From assembly GCA_037102815.1 (NCBI GenBank), contig BTPP01000002.1, forward strand, positions 4,774,001 through 4,838,000: a stretch of DNA of 64,000 nucleotides. The letters are read 5' to 3'. This DNA is from Neurospora intermedia. Lineage: Eukaryota; Ascomycota; Sordariomycetes; Sordariales; Sordariaceae. Below the pieces are notes generated by a model, which made no database searches, was not told the origin of the DNA, and saw nothing but the letters and a program-made list of their open reading frames with translations. The position numbers were made by a program, and so were the translations under genes. This document shows, piece after piece, positions 44,864 to 56,594 of the stretch; position 1 is the stretch's first letter; every line of letters starts with the position of its first letter.

Positions 44864-46981
44864 ATGGACAACCGGGATATAGTCGGCCTCAGCATGGCGT
44901 TGCCGCCACCTCCCCTTCCTACCAAGGAACCTTTCAGGCCATCTTCTACAAGTCCGCAAGAGACAATGCCTTCTACAAGCACACCGCCAGCACCAAACAG
45001 ACCGCTACCACCGACACCACACCCAAGGAAAAGCACAACACACAGCCGATCTGGATCAGTGTCAAGCACTTTCAGCTCTCCAAGTCCGCCGCCGATTCAA
45101 CCACCACCACCCTTAAGATTACAAGCTTCGCTGAGCACGATCTCGGAAACACGGCCCGAAACGGCGTCATCACTAGGAAAGAAATCTGGGAATTCAACAC
45201 TACACACACAGTCGTCATGGACATCTCTACCTTCGACCACAAGGACCATCAAATATGGGCAAGGCAAGCACAGTGGAGTTGAGCTGTCGCCGCAACCAAG
45301 TGATGATCCTGAGGACCCATTAGTAAGTTCAAAAATCTTCTTGACACTCACTATACAAGTGCACAAGCTTACATTTTCAGAACTGGCACCGCTGGCGAAA
45401 GGAGATCAGCTTTTATGCTCTGCTGCTGATGGTAGCTTTAACTGGAGTCATGAAGACAGCCTTCATCAGTGTAAATGCTCAGGCAGCTGATGGGTATCGT
45501 GTATCATACACTGCCGCCGCCGCTTTGACCGGTGTTCCCTTGATTCTGTCTGCTTTTACTGGGCTCGTCAGTCTTATTACATCGAAAATATGTGGCAAAA
45601 GACCGCTGTATCTCATCTCATTAGTACTTTTATTCATTGGTACCGTATGGGACACCGGCGTGAGGACCAGCTACAGCCAATGCCTGGCCGCAAGGGTTTT
45701 CCAAGGTTTGGGATGGGGTGTCATTGATACGCTGGTCCAGAGTTCTATCTACGATATATTCTTTGTAAGTGCAACCCGACACTTCATCGAGATCAGACTA
45801 CTCTGTACATGACTGACGCTTTCAAGGAACACGAACGCAACCTTCGGCTTTCCATTTACACCGTTATCGTCGTCACAACTACATGGGGCCCACCACTGCT
45901 TGGTGGGATAACATCGCGAGGCCAGACTGGGTTCGAGTTACAATTCACAGTTCTCAGCTGCTTTTTTGTCCTTGCCGTCCCGGCTATTGCCCTCGGTGTG
46001 CCTGAGACAGCATATGACCGCACTCACGCACTACCTCGAATTGATGAGGGTGGTGAAAGTCCGTACAAGGAGTCCATGTGTCAGGGAATTTCACGGGACC
46101 GTATCTTGGATGCCATCAACGACTACATTGTGAAGATGAAGCCATACTCCTACACCAGTGGATCGGCAGATTCGGTCACCCTGCTCGAAGCACCTCGAGC
46201 TTTCATTGCACCTACTACGCTAATTCTCTTTTTCACATCCTTCTTTTCATATTCATCACTGTGGGCCTTGAGCTCGACTCTCTCCCTTCTGTTCCACTCT
46301 GTCTACACCACAACCACCATTGGCGTTCTTATGACGGGTCCCTGGCTTCTCGCCACCGCTACAGCAACCGCCTTAGCGCTCTTACCGTTCTTCATACCTC
46401 GGTTACAGTCACGATTTCCCGTCTTGTCTTCTATACCAACGCAGTTCAACAACAAGGTCATCACGGTTGCCATCACAGCCGGTTCCTTCCTCTCCTTTAT
46501 CGGCATCCTTATCTTTGGCCTTCACACCAACGAAGGCATTGACAATGGCAAGATTTCGAGTACGAACCTCCCAGCAATCAGCTTCGTCCTCGGTCTCCTC
46601 GCTGCAGGGGCGTACATCTTCGACGCTATCTCTCGTCCCTTGATTAGCCTGAGCACTGCGTCAACCAGACACGAAAACGATATGATGGCCGGCGTGGCAT
46701 GCTGGAGGACCTTGTTTGCTGGTATTCTGGTTATTGCGGTTCCTAGTGGGATCTCGAGTTCGAGTAGCGGTGCGGCTCTGTCGTCAGGGCATGGGTTGAG
46801 AGATATGTGTATTGGGTTTGCAGTGGTACAGACAGTTATTGCGGCTATGGCGGCGGGTGTGTGGTGGTTCTACGGGGAGGAAGTTAGGAGATGGGATGGG
46901 ATGGTGATGAAGTTGGAGGATTCAGGGGCGGCGGGAAAGAGATCGAAGGGAAGAGAGGGCAGTTTCTTTGATACGGATTAA
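44864..46981 (+). CDS. Major facilitator superfamily transporter
   Basis: Three exons, 44864-45322, 45381-45764 and 45827-46981 (introns of 58 and 62 bases), give 665 residues. A ~150-residue cytosolic N-terminus is Pro/Ser/Thr-rich (PPPPLPTK, PNRPLPPTPHPR). The membrane part starts at NWHRWRKEISFYALLLMVAL and continues with GVPLILSAFTGLVSLITSKICGKRPLY (MFS TM2-TM3 signature region with GKR), LAARVFQGLGWGVIDTLV (TM4, RxxQG) and ETAYDR after TM6. The second half has six more hydrophobic segments after a ~70-residue central loop. This layout is that of fungal DHA1-like proton antiporters; substrate unknown. The NWxRWRK entry motif is common in polyamine/drug-type members. Confidence 0.88.
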
Positions 46982-47803
46982 GGACCTCAAGGATGACGAA
47001 CTGGCTTGGGTAAAGGATGAATGACTGCGACGAGTAATGACGGTATGGAAACGGTATGGACATAGGACACTCACTTACGACTCACGGACAGCGGACGGTA
47101 AACGGGCAAAAGGGAATAGTGGAACCGGTAGAGCATCTTCCTTTAGGAAAGGAACTTGGGCTGGAGAGCAATCGATCACTATGGGATGCTCGGTAGGACG
47201 GTAATAGGGATCGTATGCTGTGGGAAATTTAATAGCAATAGCCAAACCCAACAGAAATAGTACTTCCAAATAAATAATCTTCGTTTCTGCCTTGCCAATG
47301 GTCTTTTCATTCGGGCCTCAACGATAAGGCCGAATTAAATAGGGTTGTAACTTCAGTTGTGCCTGACGACAGAAACGTCCTTATACCCCAGTGCCCCATT
47401 GATCTAACGGCGTGTGTCTTTCTAGAGGCCTTCAACTTTCCATGGGAGGGAGCTATGACGGATCCCTGGGAAGATCAAACAGGTGCGGAAACCGGAGTCA
47501 AGGCGGGAGAACGTGGGATGTGGAGATCAGGGGCGGCAACGGACACATGCGGCCACATGCCAAATACCTCTAGTTTTTGAGAGATGCAGCAGGAATCTGA
47601 AGGGTGATGTCTCCGAAAGAAAACCATGATAAGAGTCGGTTAGAAGAATTTACCACTTCTTTACTTGGCCCTTCAAACATGACCGCTGCAGTACAGTTGG
47701 AATCTGGAACTACCATAGATCAAAAGAAAAACACCTATAGAAACGCTCGGAGGAAATCGAAAAGGGGGCGAGCCCAAAAGGAAAAAAAAAGTTACAAAAA
47801 GAG
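46982..47803. other. Spacer between MFS gene and tRNA
   Basis: MFS 3' UTR and sequence flanking the tRNA on its 3' side. No gene called; short ORFs lack features. Confidence 0.5.
47782..47800 (-). terminator. RNA polymerase III terminator of tRNA-Ala
   Basis: On the minus strand the tRNA is followed after three bases by T5 (47796-47800) and then T9 (47782-47790), the usual oligo-T stop signal for Pol III. Confidence 0.8.
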
Positions 47804-47888
47804 TGGACGAGCTGGGAATCGAACCCAGGACCTTTCGCATGCTAAAGAACATGCTAAGCGAACGCTCTACCAACTGAGCCACACGCCC
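47804..47888 (-). tRNA. tRNA-Ala (AGC) with a 12-base intron
   Basis: The minus strand folds as a full cloverleaf: acceptor GGGCGTG/CTCGTCC, D arm GCTC-AGTTGGTA-GAGC, anticodon stem TTCGC/GCGAA with loop TTAGCAT (anticodon AGC, Ala), T arm CTGGG-TTCGATT-CCCAG and discriminator A. A 12-base insertion (TGTTCTTTAGCA) sits one base 3' of the anticodon, the canonical place for a nuclear tRNA intron, leaving 73 bases after removal. The acceptor stem has a T-T mismatch at pair 6-67 and a G-T at 3-70, yet the internal A and B boxes (TGGCTCAGTTGG, GGTTCGATTCC) look intact. The gene lies between two protein genes and is transcribed away from the DUF4238 gene. Confidence 0.95.
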
Positions 47889-48604
47889 AACGATCTGTTA
47901 CTGATGAGAGTTTTACTGAAAGTTAGCTCCTATAGCTACACATTGAAGGCTGAAGCGTAAAGCATGTCCCCAGCTGTTCCTCTCCTTCCACTTTTCTTTC
48001 CGCCCGCAATCACGAATAGTAAACACAACCTCCATTCTCCAACTAAAATATCAACAGCACTACACCGGACGGCACACTTGTTACGCTTGAATGATCACGG
48101 AATCTCTCGCTGTTTTCCACTTGGAACTGGAAGTCTTTAACATCACGCCCCCTGTTGCCTCTCATGCGACGCAACGTCTCTTGCATCGGCCAATCCCTCT
48201 GGTTGCCCGCGATGGAAGCATGCAAATCCATCAACTCAAGCAGAGTGAGCCCGATTCGCCAAATGTACGTATATACAATGCGAACGAATCGATAGACAGG
48301 GCTTCGAAGCTACCAATAAGCGCACTCTCTCTTCTTTTGGGGTCCAACCAGACCAACCCCGCTGCTGTAGGCCTCACGAATGGGTCATCTCGGGCGCTTG
48401 CATGTGTGAATGTCACTCTCACGACTCTAACGAGGACGGCCGTGGCTGAGCTCGACAAATATATTCTCATGGACGACGTGACTTTTCCGATGAAATCGGT
48501 ATCGACGCACATCCGTTCTACACTTTCCACACTTTCTTCCCAAGTCAAAGCTCCTCTCCCGCCTCGACGTCGCTTTCAAGAACAACATCACCTCTCATCA
48601 CATC
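47889..48604. other. Spacer upstream of tRNA and DUF4238 gene
   Basis: Shared 5' flank of the minus-strand tRNA and the plus-strand DUF4238 gene. A 177-codon + ORF (48091-48624) overlaps the DUF4238 start in another frame and looks like leader sequence, not a gene. Confidence 0.45.
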
Positions 48605-51262
48605 ATGTCACATCCCAAGCCTAAAATCGCGACACCCGCCGCACCAAATGGACAGTACCAACACTTTGTCCCCCAGTTCCTTCTCAAGAACTTTGCCCAC
48701 AGGGTCCCCAAAGTGTTCAAAAGACCCAAAGGAACGCCAAAGCCCAAGTATGAGAAGGGCATGTATCCGGGAGATCTGGTACTCAACAGCCTCGACCTAA
48801 CCCAGGACCCTGCCGTTATCACCGAGAAACCCGTTTCCAGGATTTTCGGGCAGATCAACATGTACGACGACTTCACGAAGCCCACCGGGGAGCAAAGACG
48901 TGTCGAGAAGTTGCTCTCCAAACTGGAGGCCCAGGCAGCACTTATCTTCACCAAGATCAAAAAGGCATATGCAGTGAAAGAGGGCGGAGTGGTTATCACC
49001 CGAGACGAGCGCAACTTGATTCGCAAGTTTCTCTGCCTCATGAAGTACCGCAGTCGTGGGTTCTACACCCGCTTCTGCCCCGACAGACCAGACGCATATT
49101 CTGAGAACGACCAGGAGGCCTTTCGAAAGTACATGAACGAATATCCGCAATTCAAAACCCCTATGCAGGTATGGTTACATAATATCGAAACAATCATCAA
49201 CCTTGACATGGGCTCGGAGTCGAAATGGGTAGATGAGCTTTTCGAGAAGATGTCTCGTGGTGATGCCATCTGGTTCGCTGGTCATTTTCAAGATTTCTAC
49301 ATGGCTTTGTGCGTACCATCTGAAGCGAAGAACGAGTTCATCCTTACCGACAACAGCTACTCGATATATGAAGGGCCGAGCGAATATGGCCCAAACGGCA
49401 AATCAAACAAGGAAGAATGCCTTGCCTCCTTGGAACTCCATACTTTTGCGCCGGTCTCTCCAAAGATTTTGATTGTTCTTCGCTCTGCGCTGCTGCCTGA
49501 GCCACACGAAGACCGAAATCCTGAAATCAAAGAGAACAGGGAATTCAGACGGTCTATATTTATGGGTCGTTTTGGTTCTTCCAATGGTATGTTGGCTGAT
49601 CTACCTGTACACAAGGCGGGAAATAGTTACAGCACAATCGTGGATGGCCGTGTGGTCTTTCGAGAGGGCTATGACGGACGGACAACTAAACACGACAAGT
49701 TCCGCTTTCCCTTCTTCCCGATCGGGAGTCAACATGTGAACACCATTAACTCGATCTTTCTCATCAATTGTGTACACTGCACCAGTATTGTTTTTGACTC
49801 CAAGCAAGCATTTGCAAGGACACTGGAGTGGTATTTGACTACCCCTCCTCTTCCGCTTGACAAGATATTGGTAGGGGACGATGAGGAAGGTCGCATCAAG
49901 ACACTCAACAAGCTGGAAATTGTGTCACATTCTCTGGGCTCGAAGAGGGCTCCGTTCTGGATGATGCCTACGTTGATCCAGGATCATGAAAGGATTCAGC
50001 TTCGGCACCAGGGACGACGTTTCTTCGATACATTCATGGAACTACTTGCACTGACATGGGGCACATCGGAAGTTGACGCCGCCTTCGATGACTACCAACT
50101 ATTAGGTATGGCACAAAGCTGCAAGAATTTTATAGAAATTCACTGACGATCTCCTGAATTAGGTGGGTCATGTGATACCGTAGAGAAGGACATCGATCAA
50201 GTCGTAAGGATGAAGACCCTGAGAATCAAGATTGACTCGTGGTCCCTCGGGATAGACGAAGAAATTCGCCAACGCAATCGGGAGTTACTTGTCAACGCAT
50301 ACCTTCGTTTGCCCAGCCACAGACTGTGGCTTTTCATACAATCATGGAGGGATATGGTCGTGGAACACGAAGGCATCGACTTGCTCAGTCTGCAGATGGG
50401 ATGGCCTGGGAAGCCTGAAAGAGCCATTATTCACGGTAGGTGATGGCATGTCTGTCACACTTCAAGCGTACGGAATCGCTAATAGTACGGCAGCCAAGGA
50501 TCTGATCAAACCCGACAGACTGAACAGCCTAATGTACATAGCCTTCACGATCGACATCACGTTTCGACAACAGGCGCCCCTGAAAGTGTGGACCGATTTC
50601 ACGCCATATATTTATGGTACGAAACGTTTCTTTTAAATGCCATACTAGCCCTCCTATCTGTGCTAACAAGACGTTTCCAGTTTCAATAGGTGCCGGATCT
50701 ATCACGAAATGTGGTATGTAGATTCTATCCAAGTACCTGAAGCCCAATTCCCATAGCCCAGATGCCCAACGCCGCCGATGCAAACCTCCAATGCACGCTC
50801 CTTGTTACAATGCCCTGACCCATCATCTATCCCCATCCAAGAATACGCAGCACATACGTCAAACAAAACCGTACCATAGATGCCCCCTACCGCATAACGC
50901 CAGAAAATCCAGACCATCCATCACACTTCCCACAAACAAAAGCTAATGAACCCCACTTCCCAAAAAAAAACACAGGAATCCAGCAGATTGAAGAACCAGC
51001 CAGGTCGACCGACCTTTTGGCCATGGCCATGGCTGCAGACAGTACTCTCACAACCAAAGATCCCACCTGGACCTCTCAACTCAAGCGCTTCGATCGCTTC
51101 GACCGTCTCGAGCTCATCATCCGCTCAACCTGCCGTAAAGGGTTCGCCATCATCATGGAATCCGAGCGGATCAAGCATAAGCTCAGCCGACAAGTGATCG
51201 AAGACCTAGAGAAGGTGCTCTTCACGCTTGTCTATCCTACTCCCCCTCCCCCCTTCCCTTAG
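48605..51262 (+). CDS. DUF4238-domain protein, five exons
   Basis: Exons 48605-50105, 50163-50435, 50494-50616, 50681-50713 and 50976-51262 join in frame (introns 57, 58, 64 and 262 bases, all GT-AG; CTAAT/CTAAC branch sites visible in introns 2-4) and give 738 residues. The N-terminus has the DUF4238 signature YQHFVPQFLLKNFAH, then KGTPKPKYEKGMYP, FGQINMYDDFT and GEQRRVEKLLSKLEAQAALIF; a second conserved block is ESKWVDELFEKMSRGDAIWFAGHFQDFYMAL followed by EFILTDNSYSIYEGP. DUF4238 proteins occur in bacteria and fungi with no established function. The C-terminal part (exons 2-5) is charged and helical and matches nothing I know. The small fourth exon (33 bases) is the weakest join. Confidence 0.75.
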
Positions 51263-51328
51263 ATTCACCTTCCTCCCCCTATCCCTTAGAGTAAGCAACT
51301 GTAGGAGAGTGGACTACAACTAAGGTAG

Positions 51329-51760
51329 TCAAGCCGCCAAGCTCCTGATGATACTCAGCAGGACATTCTCCTCCGCACCTTCCATCTCACCTCTCCAAAA
51401 CCCCCCCGACCACCACAACCAAACTTCCAATCCCATCCCAGACGACGCCGACGACGGCGATGGCGAGTACGCAAAAGGAAAAGGCGTCGGCCACGTTCCT
51501 CCCCCTCCCCCTAGTCCCACTCCTCCTGGGTGGTACTGGGAAATCTGATGATAGTGACAAACCGCCGTCGGACTCTCGGTGCAAGTACTCGCAACATAAT
51601 ACGACGTCGTCGTCGTTGTCGTCGTAGTGGCGGCAGCAGCAGCAGTGGCGATGTGGATGGGGTTGACGGGCACGTCTTGGAGGGCGGCAAGGTAGACGAG
51701 GATGGGTTTGGAGAGCTTGTTGAGTTGTTGACTCAGTTTGAGCATCTTGCCGATGAGCAT
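51329..51760 (-). CDS. Possible small hypothetical protein (weak)
   Basis: An ATG-started ORF of 143 codons with a plausible first third, LKLSQQLNKLSKPILVYLAA and LQDVPVNPIHIATAAAAA, then Thr, Gly and Pro runs produced by a GTC/CGT repeat. No domain is recognised, the opposite strand is also open (51530-51898), and there is no clear promoter. It may be the last exon of a gene to the right or a chance ORF. Listed only because the first 40 residues look protein-like. Confidence 0.25.
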   Translation of the reverse strand: MLIGKMLKLSQQLNKLSKPILVYLAALQDVPVNPIHIATAAAAATTTTTTTTSYYVASTCTESPTAVCHYHQISQYHPGGVGLGGGGGTWPTPFPFAYSPSPSSASSGMGLEVWLWWSGGFWRGEMEGAEENVLLSIIRSLAA

Positions 51761-52380
51761 CTTTCTTGTTATTGTTTTTTTTGGGAGGGGAATATTGTAT
51801 CGCCGTGTGGCTGTGTGCCCACGAGCGATCCGTATCCCAGTCCTTTTTTTTTCCGTCTCGGCTTAGTCCGGTTTGGATTCGGACGATTTCTCTTTTGATG
51901 GTTTATTTGGTTGGTCGTCTGTGATCATAGGGATTTGCTTTGCTGCGCTGCAGATGGACGGCAGGGACGTCAGTGATGGTGATGATTGATGAGACTTTCC
52001 CAGGGTTCAAGGTCTTGACATTGGGGCGCAGCTTATGTTTGTATGTGGTGATGGAGCATGGGGCCATGGTGCTGGGTCCACAAGGGGACGACACCAAGTC
52101 GGATGGTGCGATGAAGCAAATGAAGCAATTTAACTAGGCGAAATGTGGCGGGCTGAAGATCGTACACAACAACAGTGATCTTCACGGACTGGCCCGGTGA
52201 CATATTTCTATTCGGTGGATAACAATTATTCTTATAGCTATTTTTATCGACTGCTCCTGTATAGGATGCGGGACGTACAACACCAAGACTCCTTCGAGGA
52301 TATTAAAAGGGCAAGACTCCAACCATCTCCAACAACACGAACTTGTCACACCATTAACTCGACATCAAACCCTGTTAACC
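51761..52380. other. Intergenic spacer
   Basis: Between the weak ORF and the 3' end of the cytochrome b561 gene. No gene recognised. Confidence 0.45.
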
Positions 52381-53372
52381 TCAACCTCTTGAGCTCTTAG
52401 CCTTCCTAAGTGCTTCCCTCGCTTTTGTGTCGCTCTGGTCATTCACTCCGCGGTCGGCTCCAACTCCTGTCCCGTCTTCGGCCAGGGCACGCTCCAGCTC
52501 CTTTTCTGCCCTCTCTCTCCTATGCCTCTTCAACTCCCACCATATCGACATGGCATTCCATAGGAGCCAGATTGCCAGCGCGATACCAACGTAGATTGCC
52601 TTGACTTTCGTTTTTGTATCGTCTTCCATAGCGATTAAGCCTATATAGCCATTGATCATTCCAACAGTAATGAGAACCCTTCCCAGTACGCGGTGGACGG
52701 CTGACCAGACTCCGCGGCGACGAATCTCTTTATATTCCTGGTGGTGGCCAATGCCAAACAAGACTTGGCACAAAAGGAGGGCGAGAATAAACATGCCGAT
52801 GATTGGGTGGTAGTTCAAGCGTCCGTCTGTCATCTTGTTCAGTGATAATAAGATGTCAGTTTTCGTCGACCAAAAAAAGGCATGTCAAGCCAAGACTAGA
52901 GGAAGAGGGAGCGAGATGCATACCGTGTTAGGATTTCGTTTCATAAAGTGAAAAGCGAGCCCAGCGGCGGCCAAAGCAACGATTAGCGTAAAGAGCTGCC
53001 AAGTAACATGGGCGAAGAGGGCCAAACGGCCTGGAAGCAAGCGAATGAAGATAGAACCAAGAGGGAAAAGGATGACAAAGGTGAGAGCAGCGATGATTCC
53101 ATGGACGTGTAGGTAGTACTTGGACACGAAGTCATTGCCAATTGCATCTTGAGCGACAGGCGCTGAGGGTGCCCCCTGGCTGGAGTCGGGGAAACCAAAG
53201 TGATGGTGAACATCGGGACGACCTTCGACGGCGACAACGAGGCAAACTAAAGCCGGGCTTAGTTGGTTAAAAAGTCCAAGATTACACGAGAAGCCGAGAT
53301 TCAAGAGGTACAGAGGCTGGACTTACAGACGCCGATGAGGATGACAAGCTTTGCCGCTGATAGGAGCGCCAT
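52381..53372 (-). CDS. Cytochrome b561-type membrane protein
   Basis: Exons 53372-53327, 53246-52924 and 52833-52381 (introns 80 and 90 bases) give 273 residues. A short signal-like segment (MALLSAAKLVILIGVFCLVVAVEG) leads to a ~35-residue loop and then five hydrophobic helices. Four histidines sit where b561 domains bind two hemes: YYLHVHGIIAAL, LALFAHVTWQL, LNYHPIIGMFI and SAVHRVLGRVL. A basic, Glu-rich cytosolic tail ends the protein. Such proteins carry electrons across membranes, often for ferric or ascorbate reduction; no DOMON domain is visible, so the lumenal partner is unknown. The last splice uses ACAAG before ATGACAGAC, an unusual but in-frame acceptor. Confidence 0.85.
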
Positions 53373-55064
53373 TATTACAAATGGGCGTTCACCATCAATC
53401 GGAAACATGAGTTAAAGATGGTGATGGTGAGGATTCGGACCCGGACAGGCGTGTCATTGATGGAGCAGCAACTCTTCCACTGTGCACCGAGCAGAGAAAC
53501 CCAAAACTGAAGCAGAGAGTAAAGATGGGGATAAATAAAGCGGTGTGAAACAACAACGCTGCCAGCCTCTTAGTATTTCCATCTCAAGCGGGCTTCGTTG
53601 TGATGCACCTTCCCTCGATGTTGATCATCGCACGACATTTGGGGAAGTTGCGGCTCGAGTTTTTCCAGTCGTTTACATCTCTTCCACGGAAGCTGCACTT
53701 CTCATGCAATTCCCTGACATTTTACATCTTCTTCTGCTTCGTTCTTTCCAGGAATATTCAGCCAGCTGCGGTTCAAAAGCTGTCACCTTCATTGCCTTGA
53801 TAGAGGTAAGGTCAGGCCTCCCGTCGTCACCCCGTCCCTTTCGGCTTATCAGTTCAGCAGTAGGCAGCTGGACGGAAGGGAAGCTGCTCGTCCACTACTT
53901 TATTTCTACCTAGGTACTTGAGTGACATACCCAACTGCACCCGACGGCATCTCAAAAAAGGAAGGGCCGCCGGAGTGGAGCAGCGTCGCCCGATGGAAGG
54001 TCCAAAGAACGACTTTCCCGACAGCCCAATGACACAGGAAGTCTTCTGTGGTGTAACATCCGTTGTCCAAATTCTTCTTCTGTCTTCAACAGGGAGAGGC
54101 TTACCCACTCACCACCAGATCCAAAACCCAATTGGGGATTTTCCCTCGAAACAGGCAAGTGCCCAAGCGGCATAACGTGGGAGCGTGGCTGCCAGCTCGC
54201 TGTGTTCCTGTGTCCCGGTCGGAACCGAGACAGTATGTTTTGTTCCCGATTTGTTGCTGTCGTCAACCTACTTCGACCGCATCAGCTCACTTATTGGTGG
54301 GCTGTAACGGCGGGCTTGATGCTTTAAGGAAATCGAGCTGGAATCAGTCGGTGATATTGGTGATAGTGGAAGGTATGTTGAAGACCACCTAACTAGGTAC
54401 CTACCGATCTGCATCTTGCTACCCGAACCAGAAGTGCTTGCGCGTCTACTGCATGGAGTACTCTTGCCGTACCGTGAAAACCAAAATCGACTAGCAACAC
54501 CATAATGTCGGGGATATTGGGACCTGCCTGCTGAAAACACAAATGCCCTATCTTATAGATACCAAAAGATGATAGACTGCCATTGGTGTACAACTTGATG
54601 TGTTCCCAGTGTGGTCGGGAAGTGAAGTCAGAATAAGCTGGCATAGATCATTATGATCTCACCAGGCCGATCATTTCCTCAGCCAGTCATGTTGAGAGAT
54701 TCGAATCCCTGCGCCGCGCAAAGATGCACACGCACATCTGACAATCGCCGAACATCATCGACATACCGAACCCTGATCAACCTGATGTGCGGCAGATCAA
54801 ACGGCTTAGACGAACGATAACGCGTTGAAACATACACATGAAAATAGTCAGTAACCACAACGACAGAATGTGAATGCATCGCGAAATGTAAGTTGACTAA
54901 TTTAGGTATTATTTCCAATCAAAATGCAATTGAACAGGCCCGAAATCACCGCAATCCTCCCGACTTCCTTGTCTATATGTTCTCATATGGTATAGGGTTA
55001 TGTACATGAAGCTTATTCAGCCGACACATCGCAACACTCCATCGCTAGTCGCTACTTGCTATAA
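53373..55064. other. 1.7-kb spacer
   Basis: Upstream of the cytochrome b561 gene and downstream of the GH72 gene. TACCTAGGTACTTG near 53908 and TAGGTACCTACC near 54395 are copies of a recurring motif. A tRNA-like GATTCGAATC at 54698 lacks a stem. No gene called. Confidence 0.45.
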
Positions 55065-56594
55065 TTACAAAGCAACAGCACCGACGAGGGTGAAGAGGAG
55101 AGCAAGGCCGGTGACGACGAAGGGGCCCTTGTTCACGGGGCCAGCGACGGAAAAGCCAGCAGCGTTGTGGGTGGCGGAAGCGCTGGCGGAAGAGCTAGAG
55201 CCGGAGCCGGAGCCAGAGCCGCTGCCGGAGCCGTTGCCGGAACCGGCGGTGGGGGAGGCGGCATCACCGGCCCACTGGGAGCCAGCGCCGTTGAGACCAG
55301 GACCCTTGCCGGCGCCGTTCTCGAAGTACTATTTTTTTTGGTCAGTCAGTTTCAGGCTGCTTCATGATCCAACGCATAGTTGAGAGAGGAAAGCTTACCT
55401 TCTTAGCAGCAGCGGGCATCTCGGGAAGCTCATCCGAGTCAACGAGCCAGTCGTCATCCTTGGGAGGGCAGTCCTGGGCCTTGGTCGTCTGGGAGTAGCC
55501 ACCGTCACCAGTGGGGGCGGGGTACTTGGCAAGGGCCTTCTTGTAGGCGGCGAACTCGGGCAGCTCGATGCGCGCGCCGGTCTGGTCGGTGATGTCCTTG
55601 CCCTTGGTGATGTTGACGATTCCGTATCCGTTCTCCTCCATGGTGTACTCGTACATGAGACCACCGCTGTATACCTTGGTCATGAGCTTGGGGTCCATGA
55701 GGGCCGAAACCTCACCAAAGTCGCGGCCGTTGGTGGTGCAGCCGTACTCGGACAAAAAGATGGGCAGGCCGTAGTCGGTAAAGTTCTTGACCTTGACGTC
55801 CCAGCCAGAGGTCTTGAAGTCGCTCTTGCACCACGAGTAGTCGTTGAAGGCGAAGAAGTCGGACCGCTCCTCGTCGCTGCCGCAGTTGAAGTACTTGGCC
55901 GTCTGCATGCGGTTCTTGGACACGTCGGCGGCCGAGTAGCCGACGGGGATGGCGCGGTACTTGCGCGCCTTGATGTAGGCCCTCATGTCGCGGTCGGTGG
56001 CCTTGACGTAGGGCGCGGCGAGTGTACTCTCGGCCTCATCGTGGATGACCTCGTTTCCGGAGAAGAAGGCAAAGGTGTTGTCGTACTGGGCAAACTCGTC
56101 GATGGTGGCAAAGACGCTCTGCAAGTAGACGGCGTTGTAAGAGGGGTGGGGGGTCGCGCGGTTGATGGAGTACAGCGGGTTGTTGACGTCAAGGGCAACG
56201 TAGATACCGGCGTCCGCGAGGGCGTTCATGCACTCCTTATGCGACTTGGAGTTGTCGGTAGAGTAAACACGGACAACGTTGATGCCAAGATCCTCGAACT
56301 TCTTGATATCCTCAAGGCAGATCTCGGGGTCGGCAAGGGGATCCTAAACGTCTGTGTTAGTCAACAGAGTTTTGGTATAGTAAGATGTTTAGAGGTCCAT
56401 ACGAGGTTGGCAGAAGAGCCACCAGGCTGGTAAGCGATACCGCGAACGTAGAATCTCTCATCACCCTTGAAGAAGGCGTTACCCTTGGCAGTGATGGGGG
56501 TGATGGAAGCACGCTTGATGTTCTTGGTGCCGGCAACACCGGCATTAACGGTACCAGACGCCGCAAGGGCAGTGATGATGATGGTGGAACGCAT
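55065..56594 (-). CDS. GPI-anchored GH72 beta-1,3-glucanosyltransferase (GEL/GAS family)
   Basis: Exons 56594-56403, 56343-55399 and 55328-55065 (introns 59 and 70 bases) give 466 residues. A signal peptide (IIITALAASGTVNAG) precedes the GH72 domain; the two catalytic glutamates are E162 in FFSGNEVIHD and E263 in IFLSEYGCTTN, one residue from the E161/E262 of yeast Gas1. Cysteines in CLEDI, KECMN and DYSWCKSD fit the family's disulphides. No CBM43 (X8) module follows; instead there is a Gly/Ser repeat (~405-425) and a hydrophobic C-terminus (VVTGLALLFTLVGAVAL) typical of a GPI signal. The enzyme cleaves and rejoins beta-1,3-glucan chains in the cell wall. The Neurospora gel number is not assigned here. 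Confidence 0.94.

Noticed and set aside
54685-54780. GATTCGAATC resembling a tRNA T arm
   Set aside because: No paired T stem or acceptor stem can be drawn on either strand.
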